The notes below the pieces were generated by a model, which saw only the letters and a program-made list of their open reading frames with translations, was not told where the DNA came from and searched no databases. Shown piece after piece: positions 1-10,067 of a DNA stretch of 64,000 nucleotides (within the stretch, counting starts at the first letter, position 1; each line of letters starts with the position of its first letter). A program made the position numbers and the translations under genes. The DNA is from Betaproteobacteria bacterium (GTDB lineage: Bacteria; Pseudomonadota; Gammaproteobacteria; Burkholderiales; Casimicrobiaceae): contig JAAFJA010000007.1 in NCBI GenBank assembly GCA_013298765.1, positions 126,001 to 190,000 of the forward strand, written 5' to 3'.

Positions 1-1
1 C

Positions 2-472
2 CTAAAGGTCGATGACCACGGACGCGTAGTGATTTCAGCGACGTGTCAAACAAGCACTAACGTTTCGGCGTGCATGGTCAGGCTAAACGGAGACCGTGCC
101 GCCGCCTGCGCCCTCAACGCCGACGCCAACAACCAAGTCGCGAGCAACGATGCAATGCTTGCGGTTCGTTATTTGTTGGGATACACCGGTAACGCGTTAA
201 CCGATGGCGCGCTCGGCGCGAACCCCGGCCGCACAACGCAGCAAATTGAATCTCACTTAGCTCAACTCAAAACCGAAGCCAAACTAGATGCCGATGGCGA
301 TGGTGAAGTGAATGCGATGACGGATGGCCTGTTGATCCTTCGCGCGATGCTCGGCCTTTCGGGCGATGCGTTGATCGCGGGCGCGCGAAATGTATCGCAC
401 CCGAATGTGCGTTCTGCACAGCAAATCCTCACCTGGGTCGAGGCGACGCACGGCGTTGCTTGTTTGCCGTAG
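2..472 (+). CDS. Secreted protein with dockerin-like C-terminus (5' end outside window)
   Basis: The frame is open to the left edge, so only the C-terminal part of a larger protein is seen; GTG at 29 is just an internal Val codon. Two EF-hand-like units are visible. One has LNADANNQV followed by an AMLAVRYLLG helix; the other has LDADGDGEVNA followed by DGLLILRAMLG. This Asp-rich loop plus helix is the layout of type I dockerin repeats, which bind calcium and, in cellulosomes, cohesins. No cohesin is recognised here, so a calcium-stabilised terminal module is the safer reading. Similar tails occur on the proteins at 17582-20011 and 31546-32613. The upstream domains are unknown. Confidence 0.75.
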   Translation, partial: LKVDDHGRVVISATCQTSTNVSACMVRLNGDRAAACALNADANNQVASNDAMLAVRYLLGYTGNALTDGALGANPGRTTQQIESHLAQLKTEAKLDADGDGEVNAMTDGLLILRAMLGLSGDALIAGARNVSHPNVRSAQQILTWVEATHGVACLP

Positions 473-589
473 TAAAGATTCCTCTAATCGCCAGATCAGA
501 ACGGCGTAGACACCAAGTTAAGGTTTAGCTTGAGGAGGTTACTTTATTGACGTTAGCCCTTACAAAACTGGGGCGCGCGCCGAATGGTT

Positions 590-817
590 TTACGTGTTCC
601 TCGCCTTTTCGAGCGCATCGACTTGCGCCGTTAGCTCATCGATCTGCGTGCGCAAGACATCGAGCATTTCCCGCTGAATCTCAAATTCTTGGCGGGTAAC
701 AACGTCGAGTTTCGCGAGCCCAGCGCTGAGCGTGGCGCGAATGTTTTTCTGCAAATCCGCGCCCGCGTTGGCGGACATGGCGTCTTTGAGTTGCGCGGCG
801 AGTTCGTCGAGAGTCAT
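590..817 (-). CDS. ubiK: Ubiquinone biosynthesis accessory factor UbiK (BMFP family)
   Basis: This 75-residue protein has the family's usual size and two-part layout: an amphipathic N-terminal helix (DELAAQLKDAM) and a C-terminal coiled coil (EIQREMLDVLRTQIDELTAQV). In other proteobacteria UbiK works with UbiJ in aerobic ubiquinone synthesis and can promote membrane association or fusion. The family is recognised from the FEIQREMLxxLRxxxxxLE region. It is divergent from the nitrogen-regulated porin operon. The ATG start at 817 is the only good candidate. Confidence 0.88.
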   Translation of the reverse strand: MTLDELAAQLKDAMSANAGADLQKNIRATLSAGLAKLDVVTRQEFEIQREMLDVLRTQIDELTAQVDALEKARNT

Positions 818-883
818 GGGCGAAGTTTAACGTTCCGCAGTGGCAGCGGCGAAAACGGTGCAGGGACCGCCTGACGCCTGTTA

Positions 884-898
884 GCTCTGTTTTGGTGC
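884..898. promoter_or_regulatory. NtrC-like enhancer site, distal
   Basis: GCTCTGTTTTGGTGC matches the dyad GCAC-Y-N4-TGGTGC except for one base. It lies about 85 bp upstream of the -24 element of the sigma-54 promoter at 970. The match is seen directly; NtrC binding is inferred from the consensus and from the glnK-amtB genes downstream. Confidence 0.65.
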
Positions 899-924
899 AA
901 ATCGTTCGAAAAAATCGCTAGAAC

Positions 925-939
925 GCACTGTCTTGGCGC
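925..939. promoter_or_regulatory. NtrC-like enhancer site, proximal
   Basis: GCACTGTCTTGGCGC matches the NtrC dyad with one mismatch. Its start is 41 bp (about four helical turns) from the distal site, so the two would face the same side of the DNA, as expected for cooperative NtrC binding. Confidence 0.6.
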
Positions 940-969
940 GAAAGTCCCGCCTTTCCCAGCGCGTCGTCG

Positions 970-984
970 TGGCACGACAGTTGC
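970..984 (+). promoter_or_regulatory. Sigma-54 (-24/-12) promoter of the porin-glnK-amtB operon
   Basis: TGGCACGACAGTTGC is an almost perfect RpoN promoter (TGGCAC-N5-TTGC). Transcription would start near 996, leaving a short leader before the porin ATG at 1034. Together with two NtrC-like sites it predicts induction under nitrogen limitation. Confidence 0.85.
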
Positions 985-1033
985 GAATACATGACGAAGT
1001 CTCTCTTTTCATTCGACTCTCTCGGGGTTTTTC

Positions 1034-2207
<1,174 letters not shown>

Positions 2208-2223
2208 TTTCGGGGGCTACATA

Positions 2224-3771
2224 ATGAATTTGCGTTCCTATTTCGCCGCAGCACTCGCTGCGGTATCCATGGCGGTCACGCCGCTCGCTTTTGCGCAAGC
2301 GCCCGCCGCTGCACCAGCAGCCCCAGCCGCCGCGCCAGCGGCTGAAGCCGCGAAACCTGCCGAGGCAGCGAAACCCGCTGAGGCAGCGCCCGCAGCAGCA
2401 GCGCCGGCCGCTGCAGCACCCGCAGCGAAGGCACCTGAGCCCAATAAAGGCGATACCGCTTGGATGCTCGTGTCCACGCTCCTCGTGCTGATGATGGCAT
2501 TGCCGGGCCTCGCGCTTTTCTACGGCGGATTGGTGCGCTCGAAAAACGTGCTCTCCGTGTTGATGCAGGTGATGGTGGTGTTCTCACTCGTCTCCGTGCT
2601 TTGGTTGATTTACGGCTACAGCTTCGCATTCACGGCAGGCAATCCGTACTTCGGTGGCACTGATCGCTTGTTCGGCAAAGGTCTCTTCGATGCTTCGACG
2701 GGCGCGTTTGCAATGGCAGCTACGTTCAGCAAGGGCGTTGTGATCCCAGAGATCGTGTTCTTCGCGTTCCAGGCAACGTTTGCGGGTATTACTTGCGCTC
2801 TCATCGTTGGCGCGTTTGCTGAGCGGATTAAGTTCTCGGCCGTGTTGATCTTCACTGTGATCTGGTTCACGTTTAGCTACATTCCAATCGCGCACATGGT
2901 TTGGTTCTGGCCTGGTCCAGATGCCTACACCGACGCAAAGCTCGTTGATGGTTTGAACGCGACTGCAGGCAAGATTTGGCAGTGGGGCGCACTCGACTTC
3001 GCGGGCGGTACCGTGGTTCACATCAACGCAGGTGTCGCGGGCTTGGTAGGCGCATACCTGGTTGGCAAGCGTTTGGGCTACGGTAAAGAAGCCTTCCCTC
3101 CACATAGCCTCGTGCTCACCATGATCGGTGCATCGCTGCTGTGGGTAGGCTGGTTTGGCTTCAACGCGGGCTCTGCCCTTGAAGCGAACAACAGCGCAGC
3201 GCTCGCTTTTGCCAACACCTTCGTCGCGACTGCGGCAGCGGTCATGTCATGGATCCTGATCGAATGGTTCCTGAAGGGCAAGCCTTCGATGCTGGGTGCA
3301 GCATCGGGCGCGGTTGCGGGTCTCGTTGCGATCACGCCAGCGGCCGGAAATGTGGGCTTGATGGGCGCACTTGTCATCGGTCTGCTTGCTGGCATCGTTT
3401 GCTTCTGGGGTGTTACGGGCCTCAAGAAAATGCTGGGTGCAGATGATGCGCTCGATGTGTTCGGCGTACATGCAGTCGGCGGCATTCTCGGCGCCCTACT
3501 CACTGGCGTGTTCAACGCACCCAACCTCGGTGGCCCTGGCTACGTTTCGGATTGGGTAACCGCGAGCGTGATCAAAGCAGGAGATTTCTCGATTGCTGCA
3601 CAAGTGTGGATCCAGTTCAAGGGCGTCGCGCTGACGGTGGTGTGGACGGCGGTCGTCGCCTTCATCGCCTTCAAGATCGCTGATCTGATTGTTGGCCTGC
3701 GTGTGAGCGATGACGAACAACGCGAAGGTCTTGATATCGTCAGCCACGGCGAAACGGCGTACAACCGCTAA
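2224..3771 (+). CDS. amtB: Ammonium transporter AmtB
   Basis: This 515-residue Amt/MEP/Rh family channel has a signal peptide ending AFAQA, then an Ala/Pro/Glu/Lys low-complexity periplasmic stretch of about 45 residues, then the channel starting GDTAWMLVSTLLVLMMALPG. Family landmarks include FYGGLVRSKN, the GGTVVHINAG stretch with one pore His, and VFGVHAVGG with the other. The ATG at 2224 is chosen because it follows GGGGGC and begins the signal peptide; an upstream in-frame ATG at 2077 lies inside glnK. The Ala/Pro linker is common in betaproteobacterial AmtB. Confidence 0.94.
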   Translation: MNLRSYFAAALAAVSMAVTPLAFAQAPAAAPAAPAAAPAAEAAKPAEAAKPAEAAPAAAAPAAAAPAAKAPEPNKGDTAWMLVSTLLVLMMALPGLALFYGGLVRSKNVLSVLMQVMVVFSLVSVLWLIYGYSFAFTAGNPYFGGTDRLFGKGLFDASTGAFAMAATFSKGVVIPEIVFFAFQATFAGITCALIVGAFAERIKFSAVLIFTVIWFTFSYIPIAHMVWFWPGPDAYTDAKLVDGLNATAGKIWQWGALDFAGGTVVHINAGVAGLVGAYLVGKRLGYGKEAFPPHSLVLTMIGASLLWVGWFGFNAGSALEANNSAALAFANTFVATAAAVMSWILIEWFLKGKPSMLGAASGAVAGLVAITPAAGNVGLMGALVIGLLAGIVCFWGVTGLKKMLGADDALDVFGVHAVGGILGALLTGVFNAPNLGGPGYVSDWVTASVIKAGDFSIAAQVWIQFKGVALTVVWTAVVAFIAFKIADLIVGLRVSDDEQREGLDIVSHGETAYNR

Positions 3772-3778
3772 GGTACTG

Positions 3779-3812
3779 CGCTTGGCGGTGCACGATCCTG
3801 CGCCGCCAAGCG
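3779..3812 (+). terminator. Hairpin just after amtB
   Basis: CGCTTGGCGG (3779-3788) pairs perfectly with CCGCCAAGCG (3803-3812) around a 14-nt loop. No T-run follows, so this may stabilise the 3' end or assist the stronger hairpin at 3887. Confidence 0.45.
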
Positions 3813-3886
3813 AATCGATTGCAGGGCGATACACCCTCGCACACTAACGAATCACTTCTCCTCCTTTCGATTCGTTGGCGCTTCCA

Positions 3887-3914
3887 ACCCGCTTCGGCGG
3901 GTCTTTTCATTTTG
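3887..3914 (+). terminator. Rho-independent terminator of the porin-glnK-amtB operon
   Basis: ACCCGC-TTCG-GCGGGT forms a 6-bp stem with a UUCG tetraloop, followed by CTTTTCATTTT. Apart from this and the hairpin at 3779, the 3772-4092 gap shows nothing recognisable. Confidence 0.75.
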
Positions 3915-4092
3915 GCTGCTGGGCCAATGCGTGAGCCACGAGTCGCTCATCACGCAACGCGCTTCTTGGCCGCTTACCTCACTAGGCTTAGCGTCTGCGT
4001 TAAAAGATTTTGCGCAAGGAAAAGCCCCACAACGAAACGCGTGATACCCAATGGCGTCTATATTGGTCTCCCCTAACGTTTGAGCGCACTGA

Positions 4093-4812
4093 ATGCATCG
4101 TTTTCCTATCGTAGTAATCGCCGTTACCTCTGTATTCCTAATGGACGCATCACCCGCGAGCGCGCAAGTCGAGCCAACTACGACGCGAGTCGAAGAACTC
4201 GTCGTCCGCAACCCTAAAAATGCTGCTGTGACGCCCTACGACGCGGTGTATGAGCGAATGAAGCGGTTTCGCGATTCAAAGCTAGATCGTGTATCACTCG
4301 ATGTTCGCGTGAAATCAAATGCGCCAGATATAAAACAGAGCGATATACGCGTCTCGCTCGTTAACGACACACAAAGTTTGCCCCTGAAGCTCGACATTGA
4401 TGGACGGATCGAGCTCCCCTTGCGCGAGGACTTTTACAAGACGAACGCCGAGCTTTTGACCAACCAACCCAAGGGTACGCTCTCAACTTCGGTGACGATT
4501 GGTGTCTCGTGGGACGGCGCTGACGAGTTGCCCTATGCGGAAGTGGAAGAAACGATCCGCCAGCTGCAAATGGCCGGGAAAGACGTACTCGGCTGGTTCG
4601 GTTACATGATCTTCTTTCCGTCGGTGTACAGCATCGATATTCCGATTCAATACAAGACGCCTGGTCAGCAGCGGTTGGATATCGTTCGCGATGGAAAAAT
4701 CATCCAATCGTTCGTCGCAGACGAAAAGGGACTGCTCAAATTTCGTCTTGATCGTCGGTGGGCGGAATGGCAACCCGTACTGCGCTTTTCCGAGCGACCG
4801 CCGAAAGGCTAA
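4093..4812 (+). CDS. Secreted protein of unknown function
   Basis: This 239-residue protein has a signal peptide (IAVTSVFLMDASPASAQ) and a mature part rich in beta-strand patterns. No family is recognised with confidence. One hydrophobic stretch (VLGWFGYMIFFPSVYSI, near residue 175) could be buried or membrane-touching. The gene stands alone after a terminator and about 230 bp before the sigma factor at 5042, so a link to that cassette is possible but unproven. The ATG at 4093 is the obvious start. Confidence 0.7.
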   Translation: MHRFPIVVIAVTSVFLMDASPASAQVEPTTTRVEELVVRNPKNAAVTPYDAVYERMKRFRDSKLDRVSLDVRVKSNAPDIKQSDIRVSLVNDTQSLPLKLDIDGRIELPLREDFYKTNAELLTNQPKGTLSTSVTIGVSWDGADELPYAEVEETIRQLQMAGKDVLGWFGYMIFFPSVYSIDIPIQYKTPGQQRLDIVRDGKIIQSFVADEKGLLKFRLDRRWAEWQPVLRFSERPPKG

Positions 4813-5041
4813 ACAAAGAGCGCCATCGCCCCAACAGCGCGCTGAGTTCGCGCGCGCGAGCTGTCGCTGCACGATGCGCTGTTGCTGCAACTTGCCACTC
4901 GCTGAGCACTTCCGTGAGCTTGATCGGCGCAAAATGGGGTGAGAAACCGTCTTTCTGCGGTGAGGGTGCGTTTTCCGAAGGAGAGCGCCTGCGACGCGCG
5001 GGCGCGTGAAGCGCACCCATGCAATCAGCATGGGAGGCAGG

Positions 5042-5593
5042 GTGAGCGAGCTTACAGAGGCTATTTCTCGATTGCGCGTCGGCGAGGGCGACGCCATGCA
5101 GCAAGTATTTGCCGCTTCTTACGGCGAACTAAAGCGAATCGCACACGCTCGACTCTATGCCGCGAATGCCCGTGACCGATTCGCAACGGAATCGTTGCTG
5201 CACGAGAGCTATATGCGACTAAGCCAAGTGCAGCGGGTAGATCTGCCGGATCGAAAGCACTTCTATGCCTACGCATCCAAAGTGATGCGCAATATTGTTC
5301 TTCACGAAATCCGCGATGCCAACGCTCTGAAGCGCGGTGGCGATCAAATCAAGGTCACGTTTCAGACTGATATTGTTGAACTGAGTGAGCTCGGTACAGA
5401 CATAGAGGTAATCAATGAGGCACTCCACGCACTTGAAAAACTACATCCAGAGTGGGCAAAGGTCGTCGAGATGCGCTTTTTCGGAGGCATGAGCGAGGAC
5501 GAAATTGCAGATACGCTCGGAGTGTCAAGTCGTACGGTGCGGCGCGAGTGGCAAAAGGCGCGCGCTGCGTTGCTCGTGCTTCTCGAACAATGA
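5042..5593 (+). CDS. ECF-type RNA polymerase sigma factor (TIGR02999-like)
   Basis: This protein of about 183 residues has region 2 (DAMQQVFAASYGELKRIAHARL...ESLLHESYMRL) and a region 4 helix-turn-helix (MSEDEIADTLGVSSRTVRREWQKA). The style is that of ECF factors paired with Ser/Thr kinases. I chose GTG at 5042 because family members begin about ten residues before the RxGE/DxxA motif and GGAGG sits just upstream; ATG at 5030 and GTG at 5006 are in-frame alternatives. No anti-sigma gene is seen. The kinase gene 39 bp downstream is the likely signalling partner. Confidence 0.87.
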   Translation: MSELTEAISRLRVGEGDAMQQVFAASYGELKRIAHARLYAANARDRFATESLLHESYMRLSQVQRVDLPDRKHFYAYASKVMRNIVLHEIRDANALKRGGDQIKVTFQTDIVELSELGTDIEVINEALHALEKLHPEWAKVVEMRFFGGMSEDEIADTLGVSSRTVRREWQKARAALLVLLEQ

Positions 5594-5632
5594 ATCGTTT
5601 GCCGACTCAACTTCAACGGCAGTGATTGAGTA

Positions 5633-8407
5633 ATGGACCAATTGCTCTGGCAGCGTGCGATTGCACTCTTTGACGTCGCGCTCACATTGCCACGAAGTCA
5701 GCGTGCGCATTGGGTTGCGCAGGAGGCAGCCAATGATCCGGCATTAATTGATCTTGCGGATAGGCTCCTCGCAGCCCACGAGCGGGTAGAAGACGATGAG
5801 CTATTCAACACAATCCCAAAGATCGAAAAACCTCGGACATCCGAATACGCGGCGGGCGATCAGGTCGGGAATTTTGTTCTGCTCAAGCGTCTCGGCGCTG
5901 GTGGTATGGGAGAGGTTTGGCAAGCGTGCTACGCAGATCAAAGAATTGAGCGCGAGGTTGCGCTAAAAATTTGCGGCGCAGCGACGGCGTCACGCGCCGA
6001 CAATGCCGTCCGTGAGCGCTTCATTCGCGAGCGTCAATTCCTCGAAAAGCTTGAGCATCCCAATATTGCGCGTTTGTACGATGCAGGCCTTGCCGAAAAC
6101 GGCCGCGCGTTTCTCGCAATCGAGTTGATCCACGGATCTGCAATCGATACCTACTGCGAGAAACATCGCTTAACCCTTGCGGCGCGCATCGAACTGTTCT
6201 TACAAGTTATCGGTGCGGTCGCCTTTGCGCACCAGCGACTTGTTTTGCATCGTGATCTCAAACCGTCAAACATCATGGTTGACGAGAGCGGGCAAATCAA
6301 ACTGCTCGATTTTGGCGTTGCGAAGCTACTCGACGATTCCATCTCTGAAGATGCTGAGCTAACCAAAGCGGTGGGGGCCGCCATGACGCTCGCGTACGCC
6401 GCGCCAGAGCAGATCACTCACAACGACTTGTCAACCGCTACGGACGTGTACGCGCTCGGCGCTACGCTCTACCGGCTGTTGACTGGACGCTCGCCCTACC
6501 TGCCATCCGGTGAAACGCGCTACGCACTCCAGCAAGCGATTCTGAACCACGACGCGGTGCTGGCGTCCAAACAGACGTTTGATTCTGATTTCTTGCACGC
6601 GATCAATTCGAACGCCGATGAATTAGCACGCGCGCTAAGAGGCGACATCGATGCGATTCTTGCAAAGGCGCTCAAAAAGAAGGCGAGTGAGCGCTACCCT
6701 TCCGCTGCGGCTTTGACTGACGACTTGCAGCGCTACTTGCGAAAGCAACCCGTTCGTGCCCGGCCAGACGATTTCATCTACCGCGCGCATCGCTTTGTCC
6801 TAAGAAATCGAATAGCAGTGATCGCATCGAGTGCAGCGATCTGCGCTCTCTCGGTGACCACTCTCATAGCACTGCAACAAGCGCAACGTGCGACTGCGCA
6901 AGTGGCGGAGACCGCGCGCCAGTTACGGCGTGTCGAGACCACGCAAAAGTTTGTCGCTGGATTGTTTGCAAGCGCCGATCCAGAGCACGCCAGGGGAAAA
7001 CCAATCGCGCCGAACGAGGTACTTAAAAAGGGTCTCGACGACGCGAAAGTACACTTCGCGAGCGATCCGGAAACGCTCGCGGCGGTCCTCGCTCAAATTG
7101 GTGACATTTACTTCCGAATGGGGCTTCCGGCACAGATGTATGAAGCCCAGCGCGCGCGAGTGGACGCGCTACGGACAATCACTAATCGCGACCCCAAGTC
7201 GATGGTGGATGCGTTGATCGCGCTCGGGCAAGCGCAGTCGGATTCGCAAGCTCTAGCGGTGCGGGAAGCGGCGCTTGGATCGTTTGAAGAGGCGTTGACG
7301 CTAGCCCAACAGTCAACCGATATCTCAGTGGAACGAACGGCGTTTGCCACCGCTCTGATTGCCGATCATCATCGAGTTTTTCAACGCTTTGATGAGGCGG
7401 AACGGCGGGCCGAGATCGCCTTGGCGATGACGCGAGCGCAGCTGTCGCCGCATCATTCAACGAGTATTGCTGCGCTCCAAGTGCAAGCACTTGTGAAGCG
7501 TGATCGGGGGCAGATTGAGCTCGCGCGGAGACTTTTCGCCGAGGTAGTCGCAGCCGACGCGCTAGGTGATCGTGGTGCCGTTGATCGGTTCAATGCGCAG
7601 CGTCAGCTCGCGAGCTTGGAGTTCGACGCTGGCTCGTTTCTTGAGGCGCGCACAAAAGCACGTTCATTATTGCTACAAGCAGAAAAAGAGCTCGGTGAGA
7701 TCAATTCGAATCTCGCCCCGCTGCGCCGCTTGGCGGTCAATGCAGCAGAGCGCGCAGGGCGCCTCGATGAGGCTCATCGCGACGCAAAGGTGCTACTGGC
7801 TCCAGAGCTTTCCAGTGCTGATCCCCTGCGCAGCGGGACCGCCAAGCTCTCCTACGCGCGCGTGATGCTTTCCACAAACGCGCTCGCGGACGTAGCCCCG
7901 CTTTTGGACGAGTCATCAAACTTGCTCGCGGCGTATCCGCTCTGGCTCAATCGGCACGCTGCTCTGCAAGCGGAGTATGGCTTGCGCGTTGGCGATGTTC
8001 AGGGCGCGGAGCGAGTCATTGATACCGCGCTTCGCCGGGCGACTGATCGCGGTCAGCTTACGGGACGTGAGGCTGCCTCGCTCTACGAGTGGCGCGCGCG
8101 CTTACACGTTGCACGTCGAGACTATGCGTTGGCACGTAGCGTAATTTCGCTCGCATGTCAGCTGCGGGCGCGCTTGCATGATGCAACCCACCCGCAACGC
8201 GTGACTTGCGAGGCGATGCAATGGCTGTTACGTGAAGACATTGAACGCGCACAAATCATCGCAGAACTTGACGCTCTGATCAAGCCGATGCAATCGCTCG
8301 ACGAGCGCGTCAGATTCGTGGCCAGACTGTCCGAAGCGAGAAACAACGCGAATCTGGTGACAGCTCGAAAACGTCTCGGACAACTCGAACTTTTTTCTAC
8401 TGACTAG
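5633..8407 (+). CDS. Membrane serine/threonine protein kinase with helical-repeat C-terminus
   Basis: This 924-residue protein has a Hanks-type kinase domain at about 80-340: glycine loop GAGGMGEVW (near 88-96), catalytic Lys112 in VALKIC, HRDLKPSN with His206-Asp208, and DFG at 226-228. All catalytic residues are present. One transmembrane helix follows near 393-413 (IAVIASSAAICALSVTTLIAL). About 500 residues of helical repeats then look TPR-like (QIGDIYFRMGLPAQMYEAQRA, FDEAERRAEIALAM). An ECF sigma factor next to a kinase with this layout is a known bacterial pairing, in which the kinase is thought to tune the sigma factor. Confidence 0.9.
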   Translation: MDQLLWQRAIALFDVALTLPRSQRAHWVAQEAANDPALIDLADRLLAAHERVEDDELFNTIPKIEKPRTSEYAAGDQVGNFVLLKRLGAGGMGEVWQACYADQRIEREVALKICGAATASRADNAVRERFIRERQFLEKLEHPNIARLYDAGLAENGRAFLAIELIHGSAIDTYCEKHRLTLAARIELFLQVIGAVAFAHQRLVLHRDLKPSNIMVDESGQIKLLDFGVAKLLDDSISEDAELTKAVGAAMTLAYAAPEQITHNDLSTATDVYALGATLYRLLTGRSPYLPSGETRYALQQAILNHDAVLASKQTFDSDFLHAINSNADELARALRGDIDAILAKALKKKASERYPSAAALTDDLQRYLRKQPVRARPDDFIYRAHRFVLRNRIAVIASSAAICALSVTTLIALQQAQRATAQVAETARQLRRVETTQKFVAGLFASADPEHARGKPIAPNEVLKKGLDDAKVHFASDPETLAAVLAQIGDIYFRMGLPAQMYEAQRARVDALRTITNRDPKSMVDALIALGQAQSDSQALAVREAALGSFEEALTLAQQSTDISVERTAFATALIADHHRVFQRFDEAERRAEIALAMTRAQLSPHHSTSIAALQVQALVKRDRGQIELARRLFAEVVAADALGDRGAVDRFNAQRQLASLEFDAGSFLEARTKARSLLLQAEKELGEINSNLAPLRRLAVNAAERAGRLDEAHRDAKVLLAPELSSADPLRSGTAKLSYARVMLSTNALADVAPLLDESSNLLAAYPLWLNRHAALQAEYGLRVGDVQGAERVIDTALRRATDRGQLTGREAASLYEWRARLHVARRDYALARSVISLACQLRARLHDATHPQRVTCEAMQWLLREDIERAQIIAELDALIKPMQSLDERVRFVARLSEARNNANLVTARKRLGQLELFSTD

Positions 8408-8416
8408 GAGACAACT

Positions 8417-8965
8417 ATGCACTCAACTTTTCGCCTTCTCACTCAAGGATTGCTCGCTTTCGTCACGTTCACGCTCGCAAGTTCATCAGCGCTCGCTCAA
8501 AAAGGGCCGAGTGGGGGGTACAGCGAAGACTTCGAAACCAATGCTCTTTGGCAGAGCGTTGCGGCAAGCGCGTCGGCTCGCACCGCGGGCTCAAGTACGA
8601 ATGCCGTTCGGATCAAGGTGTGTATCGGCTTTCGAAGGACCAATCTATCTCTGGGGCCGGGCACGCCAGCAGCACGCGTGTTTCTCGCTGAGACCGAAAA
8701 CGGCGGAATCGTCCGCCCGCTCGCCGAGTCGATGTTTCCTGATGCTGCAGACAGGGACGGAAAGTACAGTGCAGCCGCGCCGTTTTGGTGTTACTTCGCA
8801 GATCGCGAGCGCCCGCCGACCGGCCTCGTGATTGCCGAGGGGCGGAGTTTTCGAGATGCCGTTCCCCTCGTCTACATGAGCGGCACCACAAAAATTGACT
8901 TTAAGGAGCAAGCGAGCGACGCCGATCTCAATCGAATGATGTTTGACTGGGTGCGGCGCCGCTAA
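8417..8965 (+). CDS. Small secreted protein of unknown function in the sigma-kinase cassette
   Basis: This 182-residue protein has a clear signal peptide (LLAFVTFTLASSSALAQ). The mature domain has two Cys (VCIGF and FWCYF) that could form a disulfide. It starts 9 bp after the kinase stop, with TAGGAGAC as ribosome binding site, so it is co-transcribed with the kinase. No family is recognised. It could be an extracellular target or ligand of the kinase pathway; this is inference from position only. Confidence 0.75.
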   Translation: MHSTFRLLTQGLLAFVTFTLASSSALAQKGPSGGYSEDFETNALWQSVAASASARTAGSSTNAVRIKVCIGFRRTNLSLGPGTPAARVFLAETENGGIVRPLAESMFPDAADRDGKYSAAAPFWCYFADRERPPTGLVIAEGRSFRDAVPLVYMSGTTKIDFKEQASDADLNRMMFDWVRRR

Positions 8966-9085
8966 AAACTTCTCGCCAAGCTGTCCGGTTTTCTCCACGA
9001 ATCGTATTTGAGTGGTTACGTGCGATGCGACTGTCGAAACAGTCGCAAGCTCGCGCGGCACTCTTTACATTCTGGAGACATGATC

Positions 9086-9760
9086 ATGAAGACTAAAGTA
9101 ACAGACTCTTACTTTGAATACGACGGCCAAAAATTTTTCCGTCGCAACGCCTACGCGCTCGATTTAGGCTCGTACGGCGAAAAGAAAGACTCTGCTTTCT
9201 CGCCTGGCTTTTTAGAGGAACACGGCACCGTCAAAAGCGAGTACCTCGCGAAACGTGCTGAGGTTAACGTCCCTGTGGCCATTGACTGGTCAACCGTATC
9301 GCAAAACGATATTGGCGCTGGCGTTAACTTGAAATTTTTCGGCATCGGCGTGGATGTCGCTCAGAACATCAGCTTGGCGGAGACGAAGTCAGGCAACGTT
9401 CAGCTGGTGCCCATCAGCATCCCTGAGGGCAAAGTCATCGGCTTGCTCAACGAAGCAGATGGCGCGAGAAACTTCTTGGCAGACGAAGGCAACGACGGCC
9501 GCGTGCTCACCAAGATCTGGGTATTGATGGAGGGGCGCCTCGCAAGCGATTTTGCAAAAGGCGCGGGCACAAGTGTTACGGTGAAGGCGCTCGGTCAAAG
9601 TGTGAGCATTTCCGTCTCAGGCGGAAAATCGGGTTCGCAAACGATCCAGTTATCTCCGGGCGCAACCTTCGCTTACGCGCTTCACAAAATTACCAAGTGG
9701 ACTGACAACAAAAAAACTAAGGTGGAATCGGTCGAGGCGGACTACAAAGGGATGAGCTAA
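9086..9760 (+). CDS. Unknown beta-rich protein, last gene of the sigma-kinase cassette
   Basis: This 224-residue protein has no signal peptide and no membrane helix. The ATG at 9086 is preferred over 9080 because GGAG at 9074-9077 is then 8 bp away. Alternating strand patterns dominate (AEVNVPVAIDW, GAGVNLKFFGIGVDV, TSVTVKALGQSVSISVS), with a helical middle (GLLNEADGARNFLADEG). A late strand reads LSPGATFAYALHKI. No family is recognised. It is about 120 bp downstream of the secreted-protein gene and is closed by a strong terminator at 9781, so it probably ends the transcript. Confidence 0.72.
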   Translation: MKTKVTDSYFEYDGQKFFRRNAYALDLGSYGEKKDSAFSPGFLEEHGTVKSEYLAKRAEVNVPVAIDWSTVSQNDIGAGVNLKFFGIGVDVAQNISLAETKSGNVQLVPISIPEGKVIGLLNEADGARNFLADEGNDGRVLTKIWVLMEGRLASDFAKGAGTSVTVKALGQSVSISVSGGKSGSQTIQLSPGATFAYALHKITKWTDNKKTKVESVEADYKGMS

Positions 9761-9780
9761 ACCTCCTTCCGGCTAATGAA

Positions 9781-9806
9781 AGAAAGGCCCGCATTCGGGC
9801 CTTTCT
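9781..9806 (+). terminator. Rho-independent terminator of the sigma-kinase cassette
   Basis: AGAAAGGCCCG pairs perfectly with CGGGCCTTTCT around a CATT loop, an 11-bp stem with T-rich 3' side, 20 bp after the stop of the gene at 9086. Confidence 0.85.
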
Positions 9807-9960
9807 CGTTTCTGCACGAGTGGCCTGGACGCGCAGGCATCTAGACCCAAGTTTCACGAGCGACCACCGTTCAATCGCTTCAAGACGCACACGCTGGGCG
9901 TTAAGATAAGTTACGTTTGAGAGCGCGGTGTGCCGATCACATTAGCTAACAAAAGCCTTG

Positions 9961-10032
9961 TTTAAATTGGGCAAACGAAACTATTTGTCTTTAGTAAATA
10001 TTCATAGTATTTTATTTCTAGCCCAATAAAAA
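9961..10032. repeat. A+T-rich intergenic inverted-repeat element, copy 1
   Basis: Left arm TTTAAATTGGGC and right arm GCCCAATAAAA enclose about 50 bp of almost pure A+T. Related paired arms recur at 33551, 42765, 52636 and 55130 in this window. It lies directly upstream of the SDR gene, so it may also contain that gene's promoter. Confidence 0.5.
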
Positions 10033-10067
10033 TAGCAATTTCGCGGCAAAAGCCGAAGGAAAAACTG

